DNA from: Methylomonas sp. ZR1
Lineage (GTDB): Bacteria > Pseudomonadota > Gammaproteobacteria > Methylococcales > Methylomonadaceae
Direction: 5' to 3'
Length of the DNA stretch: 64,000 nucleotides
Assembly (NCBI RefSeq): GCF_013141865.1
Contig: NZ_RCST01000001.1
Location: forward strand, 620,001-684,000
Shown: piece by piece, positions 7,681 to 16,214 of the stretch
Layout of the letters: each line of letters opens with the position of its first letter
How positions within the stretch are numbered: position 1 is the stretch's first letter
Translations under genes and position numbers: made by a program
Notes under the pieces: model-generated
What the model saw: the letters and a program-made list of their open reading frames with translations, nothing else
Database searches by the model: none
What the model was told of the DNA's origin: nothing

Positions 7681-8430
7681 ATGCTCAGCATCAAAAATCT
7701 CCACGTAACCATTAACGATAAACCCATATTAAAAGGCCTAACCCTGGACATAAACCCAGGCGAAGTCCACGCCATCATGGGCCCCAACGGTGCCGGTAAA
7801 AGCACCTTGTCGCACGTATTGTCCGGCAAGCCCGGTTACGAAGTCACCGAAGGCAGCGTGACCTACAACGGCAAAGATTTGCTGGAGATGGCCCCTGAAA
7901 TCCGCGCCCGCGAAGGCGTGTTTCTAGCGTTTCAATACCCGGTGGAAATCCCCGGCGTCAGCAACATTTATCTGTTGAAGGCCGCGCTGAATGCGATGCG
8001 CAAGCATCACGGTCTGCCGGAAGTGGACGCAATGGATTTTCTGACTATCGTCAAAAGCAAGGTCAAGCTATTGCAGATGGACGAAAAATTCTTGTACCGC
8101 GCGGTTAACGAAGGTTTTTCCGGCGGCGAGAAGAAGCGCAATGAGATTTTGCAGGCGGCAGTGCTTGAACCGAAGCTGTGCATCCTCGACGAGACCGATT
8201 CGGGCTTGGACATCGACGCGCTGCGTATCGTCGCCGAGGGCGTTAACTCCCTACGTTCGGCCGAGCGTTCGTTTTTGATGATTACCCATTACCAACGCTT
8301 GTTGGATTACATCAAGCCCGATGTGGTTCATGTATTGGCAGATGGTAAGATCGTTAAATCCGGTGGCCCAGAACTGGCGCTGGAATTGGAAGAGCGCGGT
8401 TACAGTTGGCTGGAAGGGCAAGCGGCATGA
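7681..8430 (+). CDS. sufC: SUF complex ATPase SufC
   Basis: SufC (249 residues) is the ABC-type ATPase of the SufBC2D scaffold complex. It shows Walker A GPNGAGKST, the signature FSGGEKKRNEI, Walker B CILDETDSGLDID, and the switch histidine in MITHYQR. The frame begins at a GTG (7669), but AGGTGA just inside it is an ideal ribosome binding site for the ATG at 7681, which also gives the usual family length. It overlaps sufD by four bases (ATGA). Because repeats and an accessory gene separate it from sufB, it may depend on readthrough or on a local promoter. Confidence 0.97.
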   Translation: MLSIKNLHVTINDKPILKGLTLDINPGEVHAIMGPNGAGKSTLSHVLSGKPGYEVTEGSVTYNGKDLLEMAPEIRAREGVFLAFQYPVEIPGVSNIYLLKAALNAMRKHHGLPEVDAMDFLTIVKSKVKLLQMDEKFLYRAVNEGFSGGEKKRNEILQAAVLEPKLCILDETDSGLDIDALRIVAEGVNSLRSAERSFLMITHYQRLLDYIKPDVVHVLADGKIVKSGGPELALELEERGYSWLEGQAA

Positions 8431-9716
8431 GCGGCGCGGCGTACTTAGCAGAATATTCCGGCTTGGCGGCGAGTTTGCCGGGACTGGATTTGCCTTGGTT
8501 GCAAGGTTTCAGAAATCAGGCCTTGCAGACTTTCGCGGTCAATGGTTTTCCCGGCAATCGCGAGGAAGAGTGGCGTTATACCAATCTGTCGGCGCTGAAT
8601 AAAACCGTGTTTGTACCCAGTGCCAATCAGCTGGTCGATGAAGATTGGTTGAACCAATACCGTTTGGAGGATGCCGCCAGTGTGGTGTTGGTTAATGGCC
8701 AATTTTCCGCGTCCTTGTCTCGGCTGCGAGATTTGTCAGGCCAAGTGTCTGTTTCCAGTTTTAAACAAGCCCTGCAAGACCGCCCGGCATGGCTGGAAAG
8801 CCGATTGGGTCAAGCTGTGACCAGCGCCGAACACAATTTGGTGGCCTTCAATAATGCCTGGTTTACCGACGGCGTGGTAATCGAAGTGGAGGCCAAGCAG
8901 CAGTTGGACAAGCCCTTGCAGATTCTGCACGTGGTGACCCACGCCGATGCGCTGGCGGCGACCCGTAATTTACTGGTGATCAACGAGCAAGCCGAAGCGG
9001 AAGTGATCGAAACCTATGTGGGCAGCATCGATAGTTATTTCACCGCCTCGGTAAACGAATGTCTGTTGGGCAGCAATGCGGGGTTGGTGCTGTACAAAGT
9101 GCAGCTTGAAGCGGAAAAGGCTCAGCATTTTGGTGGCACCTATGTGAAGCAGGCGCGGGATAGTCGCTTCAATCATCACAATTTTGCCTTGGGAAGTGCT
9201 TTGGCGCGCAGCGATATTCATAGTGATCTGGATACCGCAGCGGAGTGTTCATTGAACGGGCTATTTGTGGCCGGCAAGCGCCAGCATATCGATAACCACA
9301 CTCGAATTAATCACCTAAAACCGCACGGCATTAGCCGGGAGTTTTATAAAGGCGTGTTGGATGACCGCGCGCGGGGGGTATTTCAAGGCCGGGTGATCGT
9401 GGCCGAAGATGCGCAGCGTACCGATTCGGAAATGAACAACCGCAACCTGCTGTTATCGGCGGATGCCGAAGTGGACACCAAGCCGCAGTTGGAGATTTAT
9501 GCCGACGATGTGAAATGTTCGCACGGCGTGACGGTAGGGCAGTTGGAAGAAAAGTCGGTGTTTTATCTGCAATCGCGTGGCTTGGATGAAGAGGCGGCCC
9601 GTAACATTCTGACCTTTGCGTTTGCCAACGAGATGGTGGATAAGGTCGACAACGCCGAGTTGAAAGCCTTGCTGTTGGAGCAACTGTTGGTGCGGTTTCC
9701 GGCGATCAGCTTATAA
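8427..9716 (+). CDS. sufD: SUF scaffold subunit SufD
   Basis: SufD (429 residues) pairs with SufB to form the scaffold heterodimer and is needed for iron acquisition. The beta-helix core and late motifs typical of SufD are visible (FNHHNFALGSALARSDIHSDL, HIDNHTRINHLKPHGISREFYKGVLDDRARGVFQGRVIV, DDVKCSHGVTVGQLEEKSVFYLQSRGL). Start at the ATG overlapping the sufC stop (ATGA), with GGAAGGG upstream; a frame extension seven codons further up is not needed. The stop codon overlaps the convergent Uma2-like gene. Confidence 0.96.
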   Translation: MSGAAYLAEYSGLAASLPGLDLPWLQGFRNQALQTFAVNGFPGNREEEWRYTNLSALNKTVFVPSANQLVDEDWLNQYRLEDAASVVLVNGQFSASLSRLRDLSGQVSVSSFKQALQDRPAWLESRLGQAVTSAEHNLVAFNNAWFTDGVVIEVEAKQQLDKPLQILHVVTHADALAATRNLLVINEQAEAEVIETYVGSIDSYFTASVNECLLGSNAGLVLYKVQLEAEKAQHFGGTYVKQARDSRFNHHNFALGSALARSDIHSDLDTAAECSLNGLFVAGKRQHIDNHTRINHLKPHGISREFYKGVLDDRARGVFQGRVIVAEDAQRTDSEMNNRNLLLSADAEVDTKPQLEIYADDVKCSHGVTVGQLEEKSVFYLQSRGLDEEAARNILTFAFANEMVDKVDNAELKALLLEQLLVRFPAISL

Positions 9717-10271
9717 GATAGCCGCGACCGAAACCTGAAGCGCCGGTAACGCCACGAGATTGAAACTATCGGCTTTTGTCAGTAGCGATTTATCCAAATA
9801 GTCACCGTCTTGCGGTTGCCGATACACTTCCAGGCACTCGTCGACCAGATTGACGATCCAGTATTCGGTAATGCCGTGGGTGGCATACAGGCGCAGTTTT
9901 TGGGTGCGGTCGAAGCGTAAGGTACTGTCGGAGACTTCAACCAGTAGCAAGACGTCGGCAGCGCTAGGGTGGCGGGTTGTGTAGTCGTCGGTATCCGGCT
10001 TTACCAAAACTAAATCAGGTTCGGGTTCGGATAGATCGCCAAGTTGGATGGGGTTTTGAGACCGAATCGAAACGGTGTCATCCAACAAACGGAAGAAGTA
10101 ACGAGTTAACCGGGTAACATGTCCTGCATGATTAAATCCTATCGGCGCCATGTGTAAGATTTCTCCTTCGATGAGTTCCATACGAGCTTCCGGCGGGAAA
10201 ATCCCGGCTTCCCCCATGCGGTGCCACTCGGCGATGTCAGTAAGGTGTTTTTGCGGAAAGACGGCGACCAT
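9711..10271 (-). CDS. Uma2-family (DUF820) endonuclease-like protein
   Basis: This 186-residue protein of the Uma2 family has a PD-(D/E)XK nuclease-like fold. Candidate active-site residues lie in SEPEPDLVLVK (acidic) and VLLLVEVSDSTLRFDRTQK (E-x-S ... K), followed by YATHGITEYWIVNL. The biological role of the family is not established. It is abundant in cyanobacteria and scattered in proteobacteria. Here it lies on the opposite strand between sufD and sufS, its stop overlapping that of sufD, so it splits an otherwise collinear suf operon and is probably an insertion. Confidence 0.8.
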   Translation of the reverse strand: MVAVFPQKHLTDIAEWHRMGEAGIFPPEARMELIEGEILHMAPIGFNHAGHVTRLTRYFFRLLDDTVSIRSQNPIQLGDLSEPEPDLVLVKPDTDDYTTRHPSAADVLLLVEVSDSTLRFDRTQKLRLYATHGITEYWIVNLVDECLEVYRQPQDGDYLDKSLLTKADSFNLVALPALQVSVAAIL

Positions 10272-10288
10272 AGTTTTATCCCATTAGC

Positions 10289-10307
10289 GAATCGACTTAC
10301 TCGATTC
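10289..10307. promoter_or_regulatory. Inverted repeat between divergent Uma2 gene and sufS
   Basis: GAATCGA (10289-10295) and TCGATTC (10301-10307) form perfect 7-base arms around CTTAC. It lies in the 80-base gap between the divergent starts of the Uma2-like gene and sufS, a natural place for an operator serving either. No regulator can be assigned. Confidence 0.4.
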
Positions 10308-10351
10308 TAGTGTTTAGTACAGACGAAATCAATTAAACCAAACAGTTAGCG

Positions 10352-11575
10352 ATGAGCATATTTCCAATTGAACAAATCCGTGCCGATTTTCCCATCCTCG
10401 GCGAAACCATCCGTAACAAACCCTTGGTATACCTGGATAACGCTGCCAGTTGCCATAAACCGCAAGCGGTCATCGACAGCATCCTACACACCTATAGTCA
10501 TGAATACGCCAACATCCATCGCGGTGTGCACACCTTAAGCGTCCGCGCCACGGATAAGTTTGAAGGGGCTCGGGAAAAGGTCAGGGCGTTTATCAATGCC
10601 GCCAGCGTTAAGGAAATCATCTTCGTACGTGGGGCCACCGAGGCGATTAACCTGGTCGCGCAAAGCTACGGTAAATCGCAACTCAAAGCCGGCGATGAAA
10701 TCGTCATCAGCGCGATGGAACATCACGCCAACATCGTGCCTTGGCAAATGCTTTGCCAGCAGATCGGTGCGGTGCTGAAGGTCGCGCCGATGAATCAACA
10801 AGGCGAATTGCTGTTCGACGAATTCGAAAAACTGTTGAACGCCAATACCAAACTGGTAGCGATCACTCAAATGTCCAATGCGCTGGGTACGATCAATCCG
10901 GTAGAGCAGATTATCGCCGCAGCCCATGCCAAGCAGATTCCGGTATTGTTGGATGGTGCTCAGGCGATTCCGCATATGGCGGTGGATGTGCAAGCCTTGG
11001 ATTGCGATTTTTACGTGTTTTCCGGGCACAAGCTTTACGGACCGTCCGGCACCGGTGTGCTTTACGGTAAGCAAGCGCTGTTGGAAGCGATGCCTCCGTA
11101 TCAAGGCGGTGGTGACATGATTCGGCAGGTCACTTTCGAAAAAACCGAATACGCCGGTCTGCCGCATAAATTTGAAGCCGGCACGCCGGCCATCGCCGAA
11201 ATTATCGGTTTGGGTGCGGCAATCGATTACGTCAGCGGTATTGGCATGGACAACATCGCCGCCTACGAAGCCGAGTTGCTGGATTACGCCACGCAGCAAG
11301 CCGAGCAGATCAAGGGCCTGAACATCATCGGCCAGGCGGCGCACAAAGGTGGCATCTTGTCGTTTACCCTGGATCGGATTCATCCGCACGACATCGGCAC
11401 CATGCTGGATAGTTTGGGCATCGCCATCCGCGCCGGTCACCATTGCGCGATGCCGGTGATGGATTTTTACGGCGTTCCGGCCACGGCGCGGGCCTCGTTT
11501 GCCATGTACAATACCCGCCAAGAAATCGATGTGTTGATGCAAGGCATCCAATCCCTAATAGAGGTGTTCGGCTAA
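10352..11575 (+). CDS. sufS: Cysteine desulfurase SufS
   Basis: SufS (407 residues) is the PLP-dependent group II cysteine desulfurase that supplies persulfide sulfur to the SUF scaffold. Visible are the PLP-binding lysine in FSGHKLYGPSGTGVLYG, the cofactor region LLDGAQAIPH, and the catalytic cysteine in IRAGHHCAMP. In group II enzymes this cysteine sits on a short, rigid loop and needs a sulfur acceptor such as SufU or SufE. It overlaps sufU by one base (TAATG). SufU directly downstream points to SufU as the partner. Confidence 0.96.
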   Translation: MSIFPIEQIRADFPILGETIRNKPLVYLDNAASCHKPQAVIDSILHTYSHEYANIHRGVHTLSVRATDKFEGAREKVRAFINAASVKEIIFVRGATEAINLVAQSYGKSQLKAGDEIVISAMEHHANIVPWQMLCQQIGAVLKVAPMNQQGELLFDEFEKLLNANTKLVAITQMSNALGTINPVEQIIAAAHAKQIPVLLDGAQAIPHMAVDVQALDCDFYVFSGHKLYGPSGTGVLYGKQALLEAMPPYQGGGDMIRQVTFEKTEYAGLPHKFEAGTPAIAEIIGLGAAIDYVSGIGMDNIAAYEAELLDYATQQAEQIKGLNIIGQAAHKGGILSFTLDRIHPHDIGTMLDSLGIAIRAGHHCAMPVMDFYGVPATARASFAMYNTRQEIDVLMQGIQSLIEVFG

Positions 11576-12027
11576 TGTTTGAAGATTTACGCGATCTATA
11601 CCAAGAGGTCATATTCGACCACAACCGCAATCCGCGCAATTTCCGGGTGATGGCTGATGCCAATCGCCAAGTGGAAGGTTTCAATCCCTTGTGCGGCGAT
11701 AGGCTGACGCTGTTTTTGAAAATCGACGATCACGTGATTAGCGACGCCAGTTTTCAAGGTTCCGGTTGTGCGATTTCCACGGCGTCCGTATCGTTGATGA
11801 CCGAAATCGTCAAAGGTAAAACCGAAGCCGAGGCCGATGCCTTGTTCAAACAATTTCATGAAATGACCACCGGCAAAACCGAGGAAATCAATCTGGAGGC
11901 CATCGGTAAACTGGCGGTATTGGCCGGCGTGCGCGAATATCCTGCCAGGGTGAAATGCGCGACTTTGGCTTGGCATACCTTGGATGCTGCTTTGAAAAAC
12001 GAAGCGCAGTCGATCTCCACCGAATAA
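11575..12027 (+). CDS. sufU: SufU, zinc-dependent sulfurtransferase partner of SufS (NifU/IscU-like)
   Basis: This 150-residue IscU-fold protein is of the SUF type. Three cysteines occur in the expected places (NPLCGDR, GSGCAISTAS, RVKCATLAW). The spacing between the second and third is longer than in IscU, as is typical of SufU, which binds zinc and relays sulfur from SufS. No sufA or sufE was found in the window, so the operon resembles the SufCDSUB layout of Gram-positive bacteria more than the E. coli one. Its start overlaps the sufS stop by one base. Confidence 0.92.
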   Translation: MFEDLRDLYQEVIFDHNRNPRNFRVMADANRQVEGFNPLCGDRLTLFLKIDDHVISDASFQGSGCAISTASVSLMTEIVKGKTEAEADALFKQFHEMTTGKTEEINLEAIGKLAVLAGVREYPARVKCATLAWHTLDAALKNEAQSISTE

Positions 12028-12037
12028 GTTATCGCGC

Positions 12038-12808
12038 GTGAGGAGTTTGTCCGAGCAGGGGGCGGTGGTTTATGCCGATGACTCGGTGTTGTCCGCCAGT
12101 CAGGCTCTCGCCGAACGCTTGGGCTGGCCTTTGCTGGCCTTGCAAAGTTTACCCGCTGAATTGCCGCAAACGTTCTTTCTTTGTTATCGGGATGCTTGTC
12201 TGAAGTTGCTGGATAAACAAACCCTGAAAAAGGGTGGTTTGGCGGTGGATGTCGATCCGCGTCCCGGCGAGCAGCATTCCTACCCAGCTCCCAAAAAAGA
12301 CTTGTTGGCGCAGGCCATCGGCAAGAAAACCAAAACCGTCGTCGATGGCACCACAGGCTGGGCCCAAGATAGCTTGGCGCTATTTCGCATGGGTTATCAA
12401 CTGACCTGCATCGAGCGCTCGCCGGTGATGGCCGAGCTGATTGCCGATGGTTTTCAGCGTCTGGCGCGGAAGGATTGGGTGCTAAACCGGCAGTTGCAAA
12501 CGCCCGAGTTAATGGTTGGAAATGCCATCGAATTACTGGCGGGTTTATCGGAAACACCGGATTGCATTTATCTGGACCCGATGTTTCCAGCCAAGCGCAA
12601 GCAAACCGCGGCAACCCGGAAATCGATGGCCATACTGCGCGATATATTGGGGGACGACCTGGATAGGGCGGAATTGTTCGCGACGGCTTGGCAAGCTACC
12701 GGCAAGCGGGTGGTAGTGAAAAGCCCCGACTATGCGGAGCCGCTGGGCGGCAAGCCTAGCGAAACTTATCAGGGTAAATTGCTTAGATACGATGTTTATC
12801 TGAAATGA
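12038..12808 (+). CDS. rsmJ: 16S rRNA m2G1516 methyltransferase RsmJ
   Basis: This class I SAM-dependent methyltransferase of 256 residues fits RsmJ (YhiQ), which modifies G1516 in 16S rRNA. The SAM motif is TVVDGTTGWAQDSLALFRMGYQLTCIERSP, and the catalytic-loop region is CIYLDPMFPAKRKQTAATRK; the DPMFP motif is characteristic. It starts at a GTG ten bases after sufU and is followed after 36 bases by the Rieske protein, so it is co-transcribed with the suf genes although it has no known Fe-S role. Confidence 0.88.
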   Translation: MRSLSEQGAVVYADDSVLSASQALAERLGWPLLALQSLPAELPQTFFLCYRDACLKLLDKQTLKKGGLAVDVDPRPGEQHSYPAPKKDLLAQAIGKKTKTVVDGTTGWAQDSLALFRMGYQLTCIERSPVMAELIADGFQRLARKDWVLNRQLQTPELMVGNAIELLAGLSETPDCIYLDPMFPAKRKQTAATRKSMAILRDILGDDLDRAELFATAWQATGKRVVVKSPDYAEPLGGKPSETYQGKLLRYDVYLK

Positions 12809-12844
12809 CTTTGCAGACGAAACTTAAACCCAAACGAGGCAAGC

Positions 12845-13159
12845 ATGAGTGATTGGATAGATGTGGTGGCCGAATCGGCACTGGCAAACGGGGAGCATGT
12901 GCTGGTGGATGTCGATGGTACCGATGTGGCGGTTTTTAAAATCGATGGACAGTGTTATGCGATCGAAGACGTGTGCAGCCATGACGGCGCTGAAATCGCC
13001 AGTGGCGAGCTTGACGGCGACGAAATTGTTTGCCCGCGCCACGGCGCCCGGTTTTGCGTGAAAACCGGCGCGGTAAAATGTGCGCCGGCTTACGAAGATG
13101 TGGCTACTTTTGCGGTACGGATAGTTGACGGCCGGATACAAGTCGAGAATCCTAACTAA
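12845..13159 (+). CDS. Rieske-type [2Fe-2S] ferredoxin
   Basis: This 104-residue soluble Rieske protein has the cluster ligands C-S-H (DVCSHDGAE) and C-P-R-H (EIVCPRHGARF), the pattern of biphenyl-dioxygenase-type ferredoxins. Small Rieske ferredoxins of this kind are often encoded at the end of suf operons, where they are assumed to supply electrons for assembly or to be a client. An ACGAGGCAAGC ribosome binding region lies just before the ATG. Its partner reductase is not in the window. Confidence 0.88.
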   Translation: MSDWIDVVAESALANGEHVLVDVDGTDVAVFKIDGQCYAIEDVCSHDGAEIASGELDGDEIVCPRHGARFCVKTGAVKCAPAYEDVATFAVRIVDGRIQVENPN

Positions 13160-13254
13160 ACCGGCGCCAGGCAAAAGATAAACGGCGAAAAAAGCCAGTC
13201 GGCGTTAGAATTCCCGATCTTTCGCGATTCAACCGTAACAACTCCCGCATCATC

Positions 13255-14043
13255 ATGGAACACTTCATCTGGAATATAGACCCTATTCTCGTCGACTTCG
13301 GCTTCTTGAAAATCCGTTGGTACGGCTTGATGTTCGCATCCGGCTTTGTCGGCAGTTTTTTAACCATGCAATGGATTTACCAGCGTGAAGGTAAGAACAT
13401 CGAAGAGCTGGATACCTTGCTTTGGTACATGGTGATTGCCACCATCGTCGGTGCGCGCCTGGGTCATACCATGCTCTACGATCCTGCTTATTATTTGTCT
13501 CACCCTTTGAAAATCCTGGCAGTCTGGGAAGGTGGGTTGGCCAGTCACGGCGCGACGCTGGGTATCATTCTGGCTTTATATTTATACCGGCGCAAATACA
13601 GTGATAGTTATTTCTGGTTGTTGGATCGCGTCAGTATCCCGACTGCGTTGGCCGGTGCGCTGATTCGCATCGGTAATTTTTTCAACTCCGAGATTTTAGG
13701 GATTCCGTCAGAACAACCCTGGGCCGTGGTGTTTGCGCGGATCGATCCGCTGCCGCGTCATCCGGTACAGCTATACGAAGCAGTGTGTTATCTGCTGATT
13801 TATGGGATTTCGTTGGCGATTTATAAAAAACACGCAGATAAGCCCGGTTTTGTGTTTGGCTGTTTCATCAGCATGCTGTTCAGCGTGCGGTTTGTTCTGG
13901 AATACTTTAAAACCGAGCAAGCCATGTACGACACCGGGGTGATGTTCACCACCGGCCAGCTACTCAGTATGCCGTTCGTGCTGGCCGGCATTGGCTGCAT
14001 CGTTTGGTCTATGAAAAACCATCAGCCCAAGCCTGTCGCTTAA
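13255..14043 (+). CDS. lgt: Prolipoprotein diacylglyceryl transferase Lgt
   Basis: Lgt (262 residues) transfers diacylglycerol from phosphatidylglycerol to the lipobox cysteine of prolipoproteins in the inner membrane. The family signature is present (GALIRIGNFFNSEILG), together with IRWYGLMFASGF, GARLGH, GGLASHGA and PRHPVQLYEA. Seven hydrophobic segments are visible and the length is normal. It precedes prfB by 85 bases. A lipoprotein with a clear lipobox is encoded at 62499-63221. Confidence 0.96.
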   Translation: MEHFIWNIDPILVDFGFLKIRWYGLMFASGFVGSFLTMQWIYQREGKNIEELDTLLWYMVIATIVGARLGHTMLYDPAYYLSHPLKILAVWEGGLASHGATLGIILALYLYRRKYSDSYFWLLDRVSIPTALAGALIRIGNFFNSEILGIPSEQPWAVVFARIDPLPRHPVQLYEAVCYLLIYGISLAIYKKHADKPGFVFGCFISMLFSVRFVLEYFKTEQAMYDTGVMFTTGQLLSMPFVLAGIGCIVWSMKNHQPKPVA

Positions 14044-14068
14044 TCGTTTATAATCCCCGACTTTCAAT

Positions 14069-14086
14069 CGCCGGGGCTGCCCGGCG
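14069..14086. other. Hairpin in the lgt-prfB gap
   Basis: CGCCGGG (14069-14075) and CCCGGCG (14080-14086) pair perfectly around GCTG, followed closely by a second small hairpin CCCC-GTT-GGGG (14094-14104). A TATAAT lies upstream at 14049-14054 but without a good -35. The hairpins could mark the end of the lgt transcript or a structured prfB leader. There is no U tract. Confidence 0.45.
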
Positions 14087-14128
14087 TATGCTGCCCCGTT
14101 GGGGTATCTGTTTCGGTTTTGAGAGTTC

Positions 14129-15226
14129 ATGCAAGAAATTAATCCCATTAAATACAAAATAGCCGACCTGCGTGAGCGTAGCGCCGGTCTGAAAAGCTAT
14201 CTGGATTTCGATACAAAAAGTGAGCGTTTGGTGGAAGTGCTGCGCGAGCTGGAAGATCCGGCGATCTGGAATAAGCCGGAACAAGCGCAAGCCATGGGTA
14301 AGGAGAGGGCAATGTTGGAAGGCATTGTCAATACTATCCTGGAACTGGAACAAGGCCTGTCCGACGCTGAAGAATTGCTGTTGATGGCGGTGGAAGAAAA
14401 CGACGAAGATACCGTCGATACCGTGGCCGCCGATCTCGAAGAGTACGAAAAGAAAGTCGCGGCGTTGGAATTTCAACGCATGTTTGCCGGGGAAATGGAC
14501 CCAAACAATGCGTTTTTGGATATTCAGGCCGGTTCCGGTGGTACCGAGGCCCAGGATTGGGCATCCATGATCGAACGGATGTATTTACGCTGGGGCGAGG
14601 CCAAGGGCTTTAAAACCGAGCTCATTGAAGAATCGCCTGGCGACGTGGCCGGCATCAAGAGCGCGACTATCAAGTTCGAAGGGCCGTATGCCTTTGGCTG
14701 GCTGCGCACCGAAACCGGCGTACATCGTTTGGTGAGAAAATCGCCGTTCGATTCCGGCAACCGCCGCCACACGTCGTTTGCCTCGGTATTTGTCTCACCT
14801 GAAATCGACGATGACGTCGAAATTGATATTAATCCCGCCGATTTGCGTATTGACGTGTACCGGGCCAGCGGTGCCGGTGGCCAGCACGTCAACCGGACCG
14901 AATCGGCGGTGCGGATTACCCATGGCCCCAGCGGTATCGTCACCCAATGCCAAAGCGATCGCTCGCAGCACAAAAATAAAGACACTGCGATGAAGCAGCT
15001 AAAAGCCAAACTGTACGAGATGGAAATGCTGAAACGTAGCGAAGGCTTGCAGGCGATTGAAGATTCCAAGTCCGACATCGGCTGGGGCAGCCAGATTCGC
15101 TCCTACGTATTGGATCAATCCCGCATCAAGGACCTACGTACCAATGTCGAAACCGGCAATACCCAGGCGGTTTTGGATGGCTCGCTGGATCAGTTTATTG
15201 AGGCTAGTTTGAAGAGCGGGTTGTAA
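14129..15226 (+). CDS. prfB: Peptide chain release factor 2, without programmed frameshift
   Basis: RF2 (365 residues) terminates translation at UGA and UAA. The GGQ motif ([14 protein letters not shown]) and the SPF recognition tripeptide (RKSPFDSG) are both intact. E. coli RF2 is made by a +1 frameshift at codon 26, but here the equivalent segment ([15 protein letters not shown]) is read straight through with no in-frame UGA, so that autoregulation is absent. The residue corresponding to E. coli K-12 Thr246 is alanine (YRASGAGGQ), the form regarded as more active. lysS, the usual E. coli operon partner, lies about 1 kb downstream, after an insertion. Confidence 0.97.
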   Translation: MQEINPIKYKIADLRERSAGLKSYLDFDTKSERLVEVLRELEDPAIWNKPEQAQAMGKERAMLEGIVNTILELEQGLSDAEELLLMAVEENDEDTVDTVAADLEEYEKKVAALEFQRMFAGEMDPNNAFLDIQAGSGGTEAQDWASMIERMYLRWGEAKGFKTELIEESPGDVAGIKSATIKFEGPYAFGWLRTETGVHRLVRKSPFDSGNRRHTSFASVFVSPEIDDDVEIDINPADLRIDVYRASGAGGQHVNRTESAVRITHGPSGIVTQCQSDRSQHKNKDTAMKQLKAKLYEMEMLKRSEGLQAIEDSKSDIGWGSQIRSYVLDQSRIKDLRTNVETGNTQAVLDGSLDQFIEASLKSGL

Positions 15227-15277
15227 GTTTGATAATCATTAATTACGTCGTCGCCAAAGCATGAGTGGTGTGTTTGA

Positions 15278-15511
15278 ATGACACAAAATAACAACGAATT
15301 TTCATCTTTATCTGATCATGAACTCGTGGATGCGTATGGGCATTCTGGAGACCCTTGGGTTCATGAAATGATTAGAGCAGAAGAACGTCGGCGCATGGCC
15401 GAGCGTGCTTTAGCTCAAGCGACAATATCCAACAAAATCGCAATCGCTTCTTTGGTGATAGCATTTGCAAGCCTAATTGTTGCGATTCTAGCATTACTTA
15501 AAACTGATTGA
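15278..15511 (+). CDS. Small single-TM protein of unknown function
   Basis: A 77-residue protein: a polar, acidic N-terminal half (SLSDHELVDAYGHSGDPWVHEMIRAEERRRMAERALAQ) that is probably helical, then one strongly hydrophobic segment (about residues 51-73) and a two-residue charged tail. It looks like a C-tail-anchored inner membrane protein. GAGTGGTG lies 10-17 bases before the ATG. I do not recognise the family. It is the first of three small genes between prfB and lysS and may be part of the inserted segment. Confidence 0.55.
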   Translation: MTQNNNEFSSLSDHELVDAYGHSGDPWVHEMIRAEERRRMAERALAQATISNKIAIASLVIAFASLIVAILALLKTD

Positions 15512-15580
15512 CGCACACTGGGCATCATAGGGAAACGCTCCCGCTTTACTTCAAGCTCTGAATTTACTGTCGGAGGGACT

Positions 15581-15811
15581 ATGAAAGGTTTTTCACGGAT
15601 TACGTTTGACGCTACGGTGATGGGCGGAAAACCCTGTCTGCGAGGACTAAGGGTGACAGCGGGAATGCTTGTTGGTTTGGTGGCCAGTGGCTATTCGACC
15701 GAACAGATACTGGAGTTGTACCCTTATTTGGAAGCCGATGATGTTACGGAAGCCCTTCGTTTCGCCGCGTGGAGAGCCGAGGAGATTGAGTTACCATTGA
15801 ATGCCGCGTGA
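15581..15811 (+). CDS. DUF433 antitoxin
   Basis: A 76-residue DUF433 protein with the typical layout: RITFDATVMGGKPCLRGLRVTAGMLVGLVASGYSTEQILELYPYLEADDVTEALRFAAW. It has a small winged-helix/VapB-like fold that normally neutralises a PIN-like partner. A strong ribosome binding site (GGAGGG) precedes the ATG. Its stop overlaps the start of the DUF5615 gene (GTGA), the usual arrangement for this toxin-antitoxin type. Confidence 0.88.
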   Translation: MKGFSRITFDATVMGGKPCLRGLRVTAGMLVGLVASGYSTEQILELYPYLEADDVTEALRFAAWRAEEIELPLNAA

Positions 15812-16176
15812 AAATATTATTGGACATGAATTTATCCCCTGCTTGGACAGGTGTGCTAAACCAAGCAGGGTTCGATTCCGTACACTGGTCCACAGTCGGC
15901 CCTGCGGATGCTCCAGACGTTCAGTTATTTAAATGGGCCAGGGAAAATGAAGCCGTGGTATTTACCCACGATTTGGATTTTGGCGCGCTGTTAGCGTTGA
16001 CCGGTGTGGAAGCACCGAGCGTGTTTCAAATTCGTACCCAAAATATTTCACCACAAGTGCTCGGACCGAGAGCTATTGAATTGTTGCACCGCTTCAAAAC
16101 GGAGCTTGATAATGGTGCTTTGATCGTTGCCGACGAATTGCGCGAAAGAGTAAGGTTGTTGCCCTTAAGTCGCTAA
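15808..16176 (+). CDS. DUF5615 PIN-like toxin
   Basis: A 122-residue PIN-like protein of the DUF5615 family. Conserved acidic residues lie in KILLDMNLSPAW (first), PDVQLFKWARENEAVVFTHDLDF (middle) and near GVEAPSVFQIR. These correspond to the metal-binding site of PIN-fold ribonucleases. It starts at a GTG overlapping the DUF433 stop, indicating translational coupling to its antitoxin. Family members are predicted RNases; the target is unknown. Confidence 0.85.
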   Translation: MKILLDMNLSPAWTGVLNQAGFDSVHWSTVGPADAPDVQLFKWARENEAVVFTHDLDFGALLALTGVEAPSVFQIRTQNISPQVLGPRAIELLHRFKTELDNGALIVADELRERVRLLPLSR

Positions 16177-16214
16177 ATTTAAGCCTAATTTATCTCTATT
16201 AATAATTTTTGAAA

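Noticed and set aside
7216..7704. 162-codon minus-strand frame across repeat copy B
   Set aside because: Same reason as copy A; it also runs through an unrelated hairpin repeat and into the sufC start.
10535..11551. 338-codon minus-strand frame inside sufS
   Set aside because: Arg/His/Gln-rich antisense shadow of a well-conserved enzyme; no family features.
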